DNA of 64,000 nt from Flavobacteriaceae bacterium (GCA_947483075.1 CANKLE010000008.1:62001-126000); one strand, 5' to 3'. Counted from the first letter of the stretch, positions 8,564 to 18,018 are shown. The notes: generated from the letters alone by a model not told the origin. Made by a program: numbers and translations.

Positions 8564-9751
8564 CTAAATGCTGCTTATTCCTACATTTTCATTGGCCTCA
8601 GTAGTGTAATCTACTTCAGGGAAATCAAAGCCAAACAAGTTGTAGAAATCTTTACGGTATCCGGCTAAATCGCCTATTTCGGCTAAATTCTCGGTGGTAG
8701 CCTGCTCCCATAATTCGGCAACTTTGGCTTGTACGTCGGGGCGCATTTCCCAATCGTCAATTCGGATTCTACCTTGCTCGTCTACAGGAACCGGTTTGCC
8801 CGTAAACAAACGGTCTTGGTATAAACGTTGTATTTGTTCTATGCATCCTTCGTGAATTCCTTCGGCTTTCATGATTTTGTATAATAAAGAAATATACAAG
8901 GGTATTACCGGAATAGCCGAACTAGCTTGGGTAACCAAGGCTTTATTGACAGAGACATAGGCTTTTCCTTGAAGAGCATCCAATTCTTTGGTAATACTAA
9001 AAGCCGTAGCTTCCAAATGATCTTTTGCACGCCCAATAGTTCCTTTTCTGTATACAGGCTCGGTTAATGCAGGCCCGATATACGAATAGGCAATGGTTTG
9101 AATTCCTGGGGCTAACAAATTTTCAGCTTTTAGAGCCGCTATCCACATGGCCCAATCTTCACCTCCCATTACAGCGACTGTATTTTCGATGTCGTCACCC
9201 GCACAAGGATCAATAGAAACACTAGATACATTTCCAGAATGAAAATCAACGGTTTTGTTGGTATAAACTTGTCCAATCGGTTTGAGAACCGAACGATGCA
9301 ATACACCTGTTTTAGGGTGCATGCGTACTGGAGAAGCCAAACTGTAAATAACCAAATCTACTTGTCCTAAATCTTGTTTGATCAACTGAATTGTTTGCGC
9401 TTTTATTTCGTCTGAAAAGGCATCGCCATTGATGCTTTTGGCATACAAACCCGCTTGATGCGCTTCGTTTTCGAAGGCGGCAGAATTGTACCAACCTGGA
9501 GAAGCTGTTTTGCCATCAACAGGTGGTTTTTCGAAAAAAACACCAATAGTGGCGGCATCTGATGCAAATGCACTGCTAATTCGAGAAGCCAAACCAAAAC
9601 CAGTTGAGGCGCCAATTACTAACACTTTTTTTGCTCCGGCAATTGCTCCTTTTGATTTTACGTATTCAATCTGATTCTTTACATTTTGGGCAGCACCATC
9701 AGGGTGAGCGGTAAGGCAGATGAATCCACGCATTCTTGGTTCTATAATCAT
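8564..9751 (-). CDS. fabV: trans-2-enoyl-ACP/CoA reductase
   Basis: FabV reduces trans-2-enoyl-ACP with NADH, the last step of each fatty-acid elongation cycle. It replaces FabI in some bacteria. The 395-aa length fits. Visible features are the N-terminal IIEPRMRGFICLTAHP, the Rossmann motif VLVIGASTGFGLASR (about 45-60), and the active-site YSYIGPALTEPVYRKG, a Tyr-x8-Lys spacing characteristic of FabV. It has its own promoter inside the 3' end of recN and its own terminator, so it is monocistronic. Identification is secure. Confidence 0.95.
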   Translation of the reverse strand: MIIEPRMRGFICLTAHPDGAAQNVKNQIEYVKSKGAIAGAKKVLVIGASTGFGLASRISSAFASDAATIGVFFEKPPVDGKTASPGWYNSAAFENEAHQAGLYAKSINGDAFSDEIKAQTIQLIKQDLGQVDLVIYSLASPVRMHPKTGVLHRSVLKPIGQVYTNKTVDFHSGNVSSVSIDPCAGDDIENTVAVMGGEDWAMWIAALKAENLLAPGIQTIAYSYIGPALTEPVYRKGTIGRAKDHLEATAFSITKELDALQGKAYVSVNKALVTQASSAIPVIPLYISLLYKIMKAEGIHEGCIEQIQRLYQDRLFTGKPVPVDEQGRIRIDDWEMRPDVQAKVAELWEQATTENLAEIGDLAGYRKDFYNLFGFDFPEVDYTTEANENVGISSI

Positions 9752-9806
9752 ACTGTTGAAATTATTTGGTAAGGTGTATGTCTTTTTAATACTCTAATTA
9801 AGGCCA

Positions 9807-9837
9807 CAAATATACTTTCTTTGTTTAGTTCAACAAA
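9807..9837 (-). promoter_or_regulatory. promoter of fabV
   Basis: Reading the minus strand, TTTG (9837-9834) is followed after 19 nt by TATATTTG (9814-9807), matching the Bacteroidota -33/-7 consensus TTTG-N19-TAnnTTTG. The expected start of transcription is about 50 nt before the fabV ATG. The -33 element lies inside the recN stop region. Confidence 0.7.
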
Positions 9838-11477
9838 GCTTTTGCATGATTTATAGCAGATGCTGCAGGGTCTTTCCCGGATAACATTTCTGCCAATTCG
9901 AGAACACGTTCTTCGTAGGTAAGTTGCTTCAGTTGGGTTTGCGTACTCGCTGCTTGGGCCACTTTGTACACTTTATAATGCGTTTGTCCTTTGGCAGCAA
10001 TTTGAGGCAAATGGGTAATCGCAAATACCTGTCTGTTTGTACTCATTTGTTCCATAATCAAGGCCATCTTGGTAGCGATTTCGCCCGAAACACCGGTGTC
10101 AATTTCATCAAAAATTAAGGTGGGTAACTGGGTGTAATTGGCTATAATCGATTTGGTCGCCAACATAATGCGAGACATTTCACCCCCCGAGGCTACTTTT
10201 TTCAACAAGCCCAATTCACTGCCTTTATTAGCCGAAAATAAAAATTGTAAACTTTCTTTTCCGTTGTGCAAATAGGAATCTTTGGGCAACAAACTAATAT
10301 CAAAACGCACAGCCGGCATGCCCAAATCGGCAAGCAGGGTTGTCCATTGACTCACCAAAAGTGGAATAGCTTTTATTCTATTGGCGTGCAAGGTGTGAGC
10401 AAGTAAATCTAATTCTGTTTCTAGCTTGGCTTTGTGAGTGGCCAAACGAATTAAGTTTTCATCCAAGTGCGCTGCCGAACTAACTTTGGCTTCTAAGGCG
10501 TCGCGAATGGCGCACAATTCGGGCAAAGAATTTACTTGGTGTTTTTTTTGTAACGTAAACAGTTGTTGCAACAGTTGTTGAATCGATTCTAAAGCCGCAG
10601 GATCTTCATTCACCATTTCTGCCGCAGCTTCGATTTCGGCTACCACATCTTTGATTTCGATATACGACGCGTTGATGCGTTCAAAAAGTTGGTTGTATAA
10701 CTCAGAAAATCCAACAATGCGTTGCAAAACGGTTTTCATCTCGGCCAATTGCGCCAGCACTCCTACACCATCTTGATCGGCTAGCGCATGCGATTTAGCT
10801 AAATTTTCTTTGATGCTAGACACATTCGAAAGTGCTTGGGCTTTTACTTCTAATTCTTCTACATCCAATTGGTCTAAAGGAATAGCTTGTAATTCTGTGA
10901 GTAAAAAAGCATGGTAATCTTGTTCTTTCAACAAGTTGTTTTTTTGATCGTCTAAAGTGCTTATTTCGGCGAGTGTTGCTTTGTAGTTCTTTAATAACTG
11001 CTGGTAGGCTTCTAAAACCGATTGGTTTTGGGACACGGCGTCAATAATTCGAAATTGCGTTTTCTCTTCTGATAACTCTTGGGTTTCGTTTTGCGAATGG
11101 ATATCCAACAAAAACTCGCTCAATTCTTGCAATTCTTGCAAATTTACCGGAGTATCATTTACAAAGGCACGCGATTTGCCCGAAGGTAAAATTTCTCGCC
11201 GAATGATGGTGTGTGCTTCGTAATCGAGATTGGCTTCGTCAAAAAAGGCCTGTAAATTATAATTGCCAATGGCAAAATGCGCCTCAATTACACATTTTTC
11301 TTCCTTGTTTTTTAAGGATGACAAATCGGCACGTTTGCCTAATACCAATCCTAAGGCGCCCAATAATATAGATTTCCCTGCTCCTGTTTCGCCGGTAATA
11401 CTGGTAAATCCACCCGAAAAATCGATGGACAATTTCTCGATCAACGCATAATTATTGATGGATAAGGAAGTAATCAA
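9825..11477 (-). CDS. recN: DNA repair protein RecN
   Basis: RecN is an SMC-like ATPase that acts early in recombinational double-strand break repair. The 550-aa protein has the Walker A motif GETGAGKS (29-36), a long coiled-coil middle (about 150-370), the ABC signature SGGEMSRIMLA and the Walker B DEIDTGVSG. The start is a TTG at 11477-11475: an in-frame TAA lies three codons upstream and the protein begins at the usual family position (MITSLSINNYALIEKL). It is the last gene of the bamD-rpoZ-coaBC-porD-recN run. Confidence 0.95.
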   Translation of the reverse strand: MITSLSINNYALIEKLSIDFSGGFTSITGETGAGKSILLGALGLVLGKRADLSSLKNKEEKCVIEAHFAIGNYNLQAFFDEANLDYEAHTIIRREILPSGKSRAFVNDTPVNLQELQELSEFLLDIHSQNETQELSEEKTQFRIIDAVSQNQSVLEAYQQLLKNYKATLAEISTLDDQKNNLLKEQDYHAFLLTELQAIPLDQLDVEELEVKAQALSNVSSIKENLAKSHALADQDGVGVLAQLAEMKTVLQRIVGFSELYNQLFERINASYIEIKDVVAEIEAAAEMVNEDPAALESIQQLLQQLFTLQKKHQVNSLPELCAIRDALEAKVSSAAHLDENLIRLATHKAKLETELDLLAHTLHANRIKAIPLLVSQWTTLLADLGMPAVRFDISLLPKDSYLHNGKESLQFLFSANKGSELGLLKKVASGGEMSRIMLATKSIIANYTQLPTLIFDEIDTGVSGEIATKMALIMEQMSTNRQVFAITHLPQIAAKGQTHYKVYKVAQAASTQTQLKQLTYEERVLELAEMLSGKDPAASAINHAKALLN

Positions 11478-11497
11478 AATTAATTAGTTTTAAGAGG

Positions 11498-12385
11498 CTA
11501 GAACTTAATGGTTGCCCATTTAGAGGCATTTATGGGCGAAACTTGATTTAACGTATTGATTAAATCAGCTATATTCATTTTGGGTCCGCCCGAGTAAATC
11601 GAAACAATTTCGTCTACTTTGGCGTCAAAAAACACCCGAATTAAAAAGGCGTTGGGCCGAATTTTATAGATGTCGGCAATGTTTTTTATTGCTTCGGTCA
11701 TTATGTCTTTGGCTCCTTTTGCATCTTGGTGCATGGTATCCATTCCGTCAAAATGATAATGAAATTGGGCTTCGCGATAAGCCGAATAGGTTTGAGACAA
11801 CAAATCGGTGAGTAAGAAATAACGGTTTTGGTTGCCGTCGCCTTGGTTCCACCCTTTGTAATTGCTTCCTTGGGCAGTCGTCATGATTTCACGAGCGTTT
11901 TCTAGGTAATTGGAACCGCCATTGAGCGCAAAAGTGTCGGCGTCTAAACCAATGATGATAAAACTATAAAAAGAAATTACCGAAACCAAATTGGAATCGA
12001 AGGTGGTGGGCGTAAACGTTAAATTTTGGAATTCGATGTAATCAAAACTAAATTCTTTGTCGTTGTAATTGAAAACAGGAGAAGAATAAGTTGAATTATA
12101 AACCGGACGAGACGATTCTACTTGTATGGAAGCTTTAAAATGGTTGGAATCGTATTCGGTCACATTGATGTTCATCGAACAATTGATGCGTTCATTGGAT
12201 TTGTATTCTTGTCCCGTCCATTCGGTTTTGTTTACAAAATCATTCAAGGATTTTTCTAAGGTGGAAAAGATTTGCTTATTGGTGCCTGCAATTTTTTCTG
12301 CATTGACTTTTACGATGCAATTCAGCTCCTGCGCATCCATAAATGCAACAAAAAATAAACCAACCAGCAACACATATTTACGCAT
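11498..12385 (-). CDS. PorD-like protein (DUF4835), secreted
   Basis: This is a 295-aa protein with the signal peptide MRKYVLLVGLFFVAFMDAQ when started at the ATG ending 12385, which overlaps the end of coaBC by 8 bp. The mature part begins ELNCIVKVNAEKIAGTNKQ and runs through conserved segments such as FNYNDKEFSFDYIEFQNLTF and FYSFIIIGLDADTFALNGG. It matches my memory of the DUF4835 family, found next to coaBC and recN in flavobacteria and named PorD, a T9SS-associated protein, in some annotation schemes. The T9SS role is knowledge of the family, not visible here. Confidence 0.75.
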   Translation of the reverse strand: MRKYVLLVGLFFVAFMDAQELNCIVKVNAEKIAGTNKQIFSTLEKSLNDFVNKTEWTGQEYKSNERINCSMNINVTEYDSNHFKASIQVESSRPVYNSTYSSPVFNYNDKEFSFDYIEFQNLTFTPTTFDSNLVSVISFYSFIIIGLDADTFALNGGSNYLENAREIMTTAQGSNYKGWNQGDGNQNRYFLLTDLLSQTYSAYREAQFHYHFDGMDTMHQDAKGAKDIMTEAIKNIADIYKIRPNAFLIRVFFDAKVDEIVSIYSGGPKMNIADLINTLNQVSPINASKWATIKF

Positions 12386-13604
12386 AGTATTTTGCAATTA
12401 AGGTGTTTAGTATATCCTCGGCAACTGCTTCTTTAGATTGTAACGGAAAAGGCGTGATTTTTAGGGCGCCATCGATAAAAGTAACTTTATTGGTGGGTTT
12501 GCCAAAACCTGCTCCGTCGTCTTGAAGCGAATTCAAAACAATCAAATCTAAGTTTTTTTTCTGAATTTTGGCTATTGCGTTATCAATTTCATTTTCGGTT
12601 TCTAAAGCAAAGCCTACCAAAACTTGATGTGATTTTTGTTGACCTAAAGCTGCAAGAATATCTTGTGTTTTTTCGAGGGTTAAACTCAAATCATCTTCGT
12701 TTTTTTTAATTTTCTGCGTAGCAATGAGAGTGGGACGATAGTCTGCCACCGCGGCAGCGCATATGGCAACATCTACCGCTGAATAATACTGCATGCAAGC
12801 GGCATACATTTGGGCAGCTGATACCACCCGAATTAGGGTACAAGCTGCGTCTTGTAAATCGAACTGTGTAGGTCCGGAAACTAAAATAACCTGGGCTCCT
12901 TTTTGAATTGCGGCACGCGCAATATCAAATCCCATTTTACCACTAGAATGATTTCCGATAAAACGAACGGGGTCAATGGCTTCGTAGGTGGGTCCTGCCG
13001 TAATTAAAATTGTTTTGCCTTTCAATGGCATTTGATTGGCAATATCGGCTTCGATAAAAGCGAAGATATTCTCGGGTTCTGACATACGCCCTTCTCCCGA
13101 TAATCCACTGGCTAGTTCACCCGATTCGGCCGGAATTAGAGTATTTCCAAACGAAGTTAAGGTGTCGAAATTAGCCAAGGTAGTTGGGTGCTTGTACATA
13201 TCCAAATCCATGGCTGGAGCAAAATAAACCGGGCATTTAGCCGACAAGTAGACCGCCATCAATAAATTATCGCAACTGCCTTGTGCCATTTTTGCCAAAG
13301 TATTGGCCGTAGCGGGTGCAATGAGCATATAATCGGCCCAAAGGGCTATATCAACATGGTTGTTCCAAGTGGGATGATCTTGCTGAAGTTCCGTCTCGGC
13401 TTGATTGTAAAAGGAAGAAAAAACTGGCCTTTTAGAAAGCGTTGCCAAGGTGAGCGGCGTGACAAAATCTAAAGAAGCAGGCGTCATGATCACTTGGACC
13501 TCGGCGCCTGCTTTTATGAAAAGACGAACCAATGAAGCAGTTTTATATGCGGCAATGCCACCAGAAATTCCTAGTACTATTTTTTTTCCGCGTAAAACTG
13601 ACAT
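12378..13604 (-). CDS. coaBC: bifunctional phosphopantothenoylcysteine decarboxylase/synthase
   Basis: This enzyme couples cysteine to 4'-phosphopantothenate (CoaB) and decarboxylates the product (CoaC), the middle steps of coenzyme A synthesis. The 408-aa protein has the CoaC flavoprotein domain first (GISGGIAAYKTASLVR; the active-site His in WNNHVDIALWAD; APAMDLDMY) and the CoaB domain from about residue 190 (ITAGPTYEAIDPVRFIGNHS, AAVADYRP, KIKK). It lies 12 bp after rpoZ and overlaps the porD-like gene. Confidence 0.96.
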   Translation of the reverse strand: MSVLRGKKIVLGISGGIAAYKTASLVRLFIKAGAEVQVIMTPASLDFVTPLTLATLSKRPVFSSFYNQAETELQQDHPTWNNHVDIALWADYMLIAPATANTLAKMAQGSCDNLLMAVYLSAKCPVYFAPAMDLDMYKHPTTLANFDTLTSFGNTLIPAESGELASGLSGEGRMSEPENIFAFIEADIANQMPLKGKTILITAGPTYEAIDPVRFIGNHSSGKMGFDIARAAIQKGAQVILVSGPTQFDLQDAACTLIRVVSAAQMYAACMQYYSAVDVAICAAAVADYRPTLIATQKIKKNEDDLSLTLEKTQDILAALGQQKSHQVLVGFALETENEIDNAIAKIQKKNLDLIVLNSLQDDGAGFGKPTNKVTFIDGALKITPFPLQSKEAVAEDILNTLIAKYYA

Positions 13605-13616
13605 CAGTCTCGGATA

Positions 13617-13934
13617 TTATTTAGTACCTTCTCTGTGGTAGATTTTACCATCCATCCACTCTTGCACAGCCAAAGCGTGTGGTTTTGGTAATTTTTCGTA
13701 AAACTTAGACACTTCTATTTGTTCTTTGTTTTCGAAAACTTCTTCCAAACTGTCGTTGTAGGTAGCAAATTCTTCTAATTTTTCTGTCAATTCTTTTTTG
13801 ATCTCCGAATTGATTTGGTTGGCGCGTTTGGCCATAATGGTAATTGCTTCGTACACATTTCCAGTAGGCTCTTCAATTACCGTTTTGTTGTAGGTAATTG
13901 TGTTTACTGGCGCATTGGTTTTCTTTAAATCCAT
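13617..13934 (-). CDS. rpoZ: RNA polymerase omega subunit (RpoZ family)
   Basis: This 105-aa protein is of the Bacteroidota RpoZ/omega type, which stabilises the beta' subunit of RNA polymerase. The conserved segment NVYEAITIMAKRANQINSEI (about 26-45) corresponds to the omega motif where family members have ALxxIAxRAxQI. The tail after residue 70 is typical of flavobacterial omega proteins. It lies between bamD and coaBC; an rpoZ-coaBC neighbourhood is common across bacteria and supports the call. Confidence 0.82.
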   Translation of the reverse strand: MDLKKTNAPVNTITYNKTVIEEPTGNVYEAITIMAKRANQINSEIKKELTEKLEEFATYNDSLEEVFENKEQIEVSKFYEKLPKPHALAVQEWMDGKIYHREGTK

Positions 13935-13942
13935 GACTTTAT

Positions 13943-14737
13943 TTATTTAGCGAATTGTTGTAATTCAGTTTCAATTTTAGCCAACATTTCATCGGCTTTG
14001 GTTCTGTACTTGGTATTCTCGTTGAATTTGAGTAAAACGGTATAGGCCGTTTTGGCATTTTGTAAACGCTCTTGCATTTTGGACGACACACTATTTATGG
14101 CTAAATAATAGGCCGAGTCCAATCTGTAATACAAAGCATCTTCTTTGAATTTGGTGCCCGGATAATCATCTATAAAATTATCTAAAGCAATTAATGCCGA
14201 TTTGTAATCGGAAATCGTATTGTATTGTTTAGCGTTTTCGAACACCTTTTTCTCTACTTTATCGGTAAGAATTCGTAACACTGCATTGGCTTCAGCGAGA
14301 TCAGCAGAGTTTGGGAAGTCATCGATAAACGCTTGTAATTTATTGATCGCTTTAAAGGTATCTGCTTGATCTAAGCTGTATACTGGCGATAATTTCGAAT
14401 AACATTTGGCACTCAAAAAAGAGGCTTCTTCTAGCTTCTCGCTTTTGGGATAGCTGGAAGCAAAATTCTCAAATTGATACCCTGCCAAATAATATTGTTC
14501 TGTTTTATAATACGCCTGAGAAAAAAGGTAAAACATCTTCTCGGCTTGGGGTTTTCCGCGGTAGCTGGGTGCAATTTGTTCAAACAAACGAATGGCTTTG
14601 TTGTATTTGCCTTTGTCGTATTGTTTGGTGGCCATATCAAATTTTACAGCAACGTCTTCTGTTTTCAATGCTTTTTGATAAGGACTACACGAAAAAAGTG
14701 CAACCGTAACCAGCCATAAAACAAGGATTTTTTTCAT
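13943..14737 (-). CDS. bamD: outer membrane assembly lipoprotein BamD
   Basis: BamD is the essential lipoprotein partner of BamA in inserting outer-membrane beta-barrels. The 264-aa protein starts with a lipoprotein signal peptide ending in LFSC (Cys17) and then carries TPR-like helix pairs: YDKGKYNKAIRLFEQIAPSY, FLFSQAYYKTEQYYLAGYQF-type repeats, and ALIALDNFIDDYPGTKFKEDA. The length and lipobox match the family. It is the first gene of the run towards recN and follows a well-formed promoter. Confidence 0.9.
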   Translation of the reverse strand: MKKILVLWLVTVALFSCSPYQKALKTEDVAVKFDMATKQYDKGKYNKAIRLFEQIAPSYRGKPQAEKMFYLFSQAYYKTEQYYLAGYQFENFASSYPKSEKLEEASFLSAKCYSKLSPVYSLDQADTFKAINKLQAFIDDFPNSADLAEANAVLRILTDKVEKKVFENAKQYNTISDYKSALIALDNFIDDYPGTKFKEDALYYRLDSAYYLAINSVSSKMQERLQNAKTAYTVLLKFNENTKYRTKADEMLAKIETELQQFAK

Positions 14738-14794
14738 TTAGTTGAATCGGGTATTATTGATTTACAAGCCGTTGTATCGCTCGAAAACGAAGGG

Positions 14795-14824
14795 CAAATT
14801 TAGTTATTAATTACGGATTACAAA
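14795..14824 (-). promoter_or_regulatory. promoter of the bamD-rpoZ-coaBC-porD-recN operon
   Basis: On the minus strand TTTG (14824-14821) is followed after 18 nt by TAAATTTG (14802-14795), a full match to the Bacteroidota promoter pattern. The predicted leader is about 50 nt. Confidence 0.7.
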
Positions 14825-14862
14825 ATATTTTTTTTACGCCTAAAAACAGCCTAAAACAGCAG

Positions 14863-15747
14863 CTAATTCAAGGCTAAATTTTTAGTAAAATCGGCCAATC
14901 TATTCCGCAATGTCTGGTCTACATTTACTAAGGGCAATCGTACTGTGTTTTCAGAAAGCCCAAGAATATGAAACACTTCCTTGATTCCTGCCGGATTTCC
15001 TTGTTCAAAGATCAGGTCTATCGCATCGGCCAATTGGTAATGCAGCGCATAGGCTTCATCTACTTTGCGGGCTAAACCCAAGCGCACCATAGCCGAAAAC
15101 TGTTTGGGAAAACCCTCGCCAATTACAGAAATTACGCCACTTCCACCGGCTAAAATCATGGGCAAGGTAATCATGTCGTCGCCCGAGATCACATGAAATC
15201 CTTCGGGTTTGTGTTGCAACAATTTCATGGCTTGCACAAGATCGCCGGCCGCTTCTTTGATGGCAACAATGTTATCAAAATCATTGGCCAACCTTATTAC
15301 AGTTGCAGGCAACATATTACTGGCCGTTCTTCCGGGCACGTTGTATAAGATAATTGGTTTGGGCGAAGCCAAGGCAATGGCTTTAAAATGTTGGTAAATG
15401 CCTTCTTGAGTAGGTTTGTTGTAGTAGGGAGAAACAGAAAGGATTGCCACAAAAGAAGCTAAATCACGCGATTGTAATTCGTGTATCACCTTGGCGGTAT
15501 CGTTTCCGCCAACGCCCAAAACCAAGGGCAATCTTCCGTTATTGGCCTTCACTATGGTTTGAATAACCAGCTGCTTTTCATCTGGCGAAAGTGTAGCGCT
15601 TTCTGCAGTTGTTCCTAAAACTACTAAATAATCGATTCCATTGTCAATTTGAAAATTCACGATGCGGGTTAAGGCATCGACATCAACTGAAAAATCTTTT
15701 TTGAAAGGCGTTACCAAAGCAACTCCAGTACCTATTAATGCTTGCAT
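14863..15747 (-). CDS. dapA: 4-hydroxy-tetrahydrodipicolinate synthase
   Basis: DapA condenses pyruvate with aspartate semialdehyde, the first committed step of lysine and diaminopimelate synthesis. The 294-aa TIM barrel shows GTTAES (44-49), the catalytic Tyr in [12 protein letters not shown] and the Schiff-base Lys in [11 protein letters not shown], all at the expected positions. It ends about 125 bp before the bamD start and is preceded by a DUF6913-like gene 3 bp upstream, so the two are probably co-transcribed. Confidence 0.96.
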   Translation of the reverse strand: MQALIGTGVALVTPFKKDFSVDVDALTRIVNFQIDNGIDYLVVLGTTAESATLSPDEKQLVIQTIVKANNGRLPLVLGVGGNDTAKVIHELQSRDLASFVAILSVSPYYNKPTQEGIYQHFKAIALASPKPIILYNVPGRTASNMLPATVIRLANDFDNIVAIKEAAGDLVQAMKLLQHKPEGFHVISGDDMITLPMILAGGSGVISVIGEGFPKQFSAMVRLGLARKVDEAYALHYQLADAIDLIFEQGNPAGIKEVFHILGLSENTVRLPLVNVDQTLRNRLADFTKNLALN

Positions 15748-15750
15748 CTG

Positions 15751-16269
15751 TTATAGTTTGTTTAGTATTTTTAAATATTTAATTAACTCGGACAGGAAAA
15801 CCGAATAATTTTCGGCCGTGGTGTTGATCATGAAATGATTTAGCTTTTTATCAATCGAAGCAAAGCCAACTTTAAACAGGGCTTTCGATTGGCCAGTCAC
15901 CACCAATAAAGGCGATTTAGGGATGTCGTAATAACTAATCAACAAATCAAATCGTTGACCCATAAATTCTTTTACTTCAGAGTTTTCGAAGGTGGCGGTC
16001 CAACTCAGGTCTTTGTGGCTGAAGGTGGGGTACTCAAATGTCTCGTTTTTTTTGATTGCATTTTTAAATACCAAAATCCGAATGTTTTCGGGAGGGATTC
16101 CAACAGCTATAAGTTCTTGAACTAGGGCTTCTTTTTCGGTAAAATAACTTTCGTCAAAAAGGATACCAACCGTTTTTATCTTTGCATCGGTACTGGATAA
16201 TTTAACATTAGCCATGTTTTTATTGACCAATTTTAACGTAAAAAAATCCTTTATATAATTTAAAAACAT
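15751..16269 (-). CDS. conserved hypothetical protein (DUF6913-like)
   Basis: This 172-aa soluble protein has no recognised catalytic motif. It resembles the flavobacterial family DUF6913, which sits next to dapA; the name is from memory. The sequence alternates short beta and alpha segments (IKTVGILFDESYF, IRILVFKN, FDLLISYYDIP, VGFASIDKKLNHFMINT), which suggests a Rossmann-like alpha/beta fold. An alternative start at the ATG ending 16215 would remove a basic N-terminal stretch. A -7 box just upstream (16289-16296) supports the longer form. Confidence 0.7.
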   Translation of the reverse strand: MFLNYIKDFFTLKLVNKNMANVKLSSTDAKIKTVGILFDESYFTEKEALVQELIAVGIPPENIRILVFKNAIKKNETFEYPTFSHKDLSWTATFENSEVKEFMGQRFDLLISYYDIPKSPLLVVTGQSKALFKVGFASIDKKLNHFMINTTAENYSVFLSELIKYLKILNKL

Positions 16270-16288
16270 AGTACTTTTACTTGGGTAA

Positions 16289-16296
16289 CAAATTTA
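16289..16296 (-). promoter_or_regulatory. -7 box upstream of the DUF6913-like gene and dapA
   Basis: On the minus strand this reads TAAATTTG (TAnnTTTG), 20 bp before the ATG. No -33 element at standard spacing was found, so this is a weaker promoter call. Confidence 0.5.
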
Positions 16297-16317
16297 CATA
16301 ATTCAGAAGCAAAACCG

Positions 16318-17097
16318 ATGGTAAAACTAAAAAAGTATAACGGCCTTATTTGCCATTTTGTTTTATTCTTAACATTTATTTTTCTCTTTTCTTGCCAGAC
16401 CAAAAAATTGGGGGTAACCAAAATCGAAGGAAAGGAAATCCAATTAGCCGCCAGTTTTAAAGAAGACCCCTTCATCACCAAACTCATAGCTCCCTACAAA
16501 GACTCTATAGACAAAGACTTGAGCAAAGTTTTGGCCTATGCTCCAGAAACCATAGACAAAGTTGGGGAATGGCAAACGCCGATGGGGAACTTTTTTGCCG
16601 ATGTGAGTTACCAAAAAGCGGCGGTGCTTTTGCAAGAAAAGTACCAATTGCAGTTGGATTTGGTCTTGTTAAACAGCGGTGGAATTCGCACGGTAATTCC
16701 CAAAGGCGATGTAACCGCTCGCAATGCCTATGAAATTATGCCCTTTGAAAATAACCTGACGGTGATTGCCTTTAAGGGAGATCAGCTGATGGAATTAATC
16801 AATTACTTTATTTCGGAACACAAACCGCACCCCCTCTCCGGAATTACTTTTACAATTACCAAAGCACAAAAAGCAACCAATATCAAAATACAAGGAAAAG
16901 ATTTTGACCCAACGGCCACCTACACCGTTGCCACCAATGATTATTTGGCCAACGGCGGAGATAATATGCTGTTCTTTAAAAAAGGGATTCAGCGCTATGA
17001 CCTTAATTTTAAACTTCGGGATGTACTGATAGATTATTTTATAGCCGTAGATACTATAACCGCTCAAAAAGACCAACGCGTTTTTATAGAAAATTAA
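16318..17097 (+). CDS. 5'-nucleotidase C-terminal domain lipoprotein
   Basis: This 259-aa protein is the substrate-binding half of a UshA-like nucleotidase made as a separate protein. A lipoprotein signal ends in FLFSC (Cys23). The body has the family blocks GEWQTPMGNFFAD, LVLLNSGGIRTVIPKGDVT, EIMPFENNLTVI and TYTVATNDYLANGGD, the last being part of the nucleotide-binding surface. The metallophosphatase half is encoded 15 bp downstream, so the two proteins probably act together in the periplasm on nucleotides or related phosphoesters. Confidence 0.87.
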   Translation: MVKLKKYNGLICHFVLFLTFIFLFSCQTKKLGVTKIEGKEIQLAASFKEDPFITKLIAPYKDSIDKDLSKVLAYAPETIDKVGEWQTPMGNFFADVSYQKAAVLLQEKYQLQLDLVLLNSGGIRTVIPKGDVTARNAYEIMPFENNLTVIAFKGDQLMELINYFISEHKPHPLSGITFTITKAQKATNIKIQGKDFDPTATYTVATNDYLANGGDNMLFFKKGIQRYDLNFKLRDVLIDYFIAVDTITAQKDQRVFIEN

Positions 17098-17112
17098 TTC
17101 CAAAAAGCTGCC

Positions 17113-18018
17113 ATGAAAAGAAGAGAATTTATAGAAAAAACAACTGCAAGTGCTGCATTGGTTGGCCTTGGTTTTGCCACTTCTAGCTTTAAAACTAAAA
17201 ACCTAAAAAAATTGACAATCCTGCACACCAATGATGTGCACAGCTATATTGAACCCTTTGCGGCCAATCATCCAAAATTCCCAAACATGGGTGGTGTAGC
17301 CCGAAGAGCGGCCTTGATAGAACAAATACGAAGCACCAACGAAAATGTACTTTTGCTTGATTCGGGGGATATTTTTCAAGGGACGCCCTATTTTAATTAT
17401 TTTGGAGGCGCCCTAGAGTTTAAGTTAATGAGCAAAATGAAGTACGATGTAGCTACCCTAGGGAATCATGATTTTGACAACGGAATAGACGGTTTTCATA
17501 AACAACTGCCCTTGGCCAGTTTTTCATTTGTATCGGCCAATTATGATTTTAAAAATACTGTTTTAGAAGGCTTGATAGCCCCGTACAAAATTATCGTAAA
17601 AGATGGCCTCAAAATAGGGGTTTTTGGGCTGGGAATTGATTTTGATGGTTTGGTTGATAAAAAAAACTACAAGGAAACAAAATACTTAGACCCGGTCGAA
17701 ATAGCGAATGATACAGCCTCAAAACTCAAGCAAGTTGAAAAATGTGACTTGATTATCTGTTTATCGCATTTGGGTTATTCCTATAAAGAAGATAAAATAA
17801 GCGACCTAAAATTGGCCACTCAAACAAAAGACATAGATTTAATACTGGGTGGACATACCCATACTTTTTTGGACAAACCCACTTTGGTGAAAAACCGAGA
17901 CGGAAATGAGGTGTTGGTAAACCAAGCGGGCTGTTATGGTGTCCTTATGGGGCAAGTCGATTTTTATTTTGATGAACTTTCTAAAACAACACACTCTAGC
18001 AAAACCATAGTGGTTTAG
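17113..18018 (+). CDS. periplasmic metallophosphatase (5'-nucleotidase N-terminal domain)
   Basis: This 301-aa calcineurin-like phosphoesterase is the catalytic half of a UshA-type nucleotidase. It starts with a Tat-like signal (KRREFIEK followed by a hydrophobic stretch to about residue 28). Metal-binding motifs are LHTNDVHSY (DxH), LLDSGDIFQG (GD), LGNHDFDNG (GNHD), CLSHLGY and GGHTHTF (GHTH). It lacks the C-terminal domain, which the upstream gene supplies. Both genes are intact, with separate export signals, so this is a real split and not a frameshift. Confidence 0.9.
   Translation: MKRREFIEKTTASAALVGLGFATSSFKTKNLKKLTILHTNDVHSYIEPFAANHPKFPNMGGVARRAALIEQIRSTNENVLLLDSGDIFQGTPYFNYFGGALEFKLMSKMKYDVATLGNHDFDNGIDGFHKQLPLASFSFVSANYDFKNTVLEGLIAPYKIIVKDGLKIGVFGLGIDFDGLVDKKNYKETKYLDPVEIANDTASKLKQVEKCDLIICLSHLGYSYKEDKISDLKLATQTKDIDLILGGHTHTFLDKPTLVKNRDGNEVLVNQAGCYGVLMGQVDFYFDELSKTTHSSKTIVV

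Noticed and set aside
8486-8668. Open frame of 60 codons on the plus strand
   Set aside because: It overlaps the fabV terminator and 3' end; it is not expected to be expressed as a protein.
14702-14708. ACCGTAA in the core region near the bamD start
   Set aside because: It lies within coding sequence, is unpaired, and has no -7 box at 27-28 bp on that strand.
17098-17112. Possible frameshift separating the two nucleotidase halves
   Set aside because: Each half has its own export signal and complete domain, and the order is C-terminal half first, so this cannot be one broken gene.
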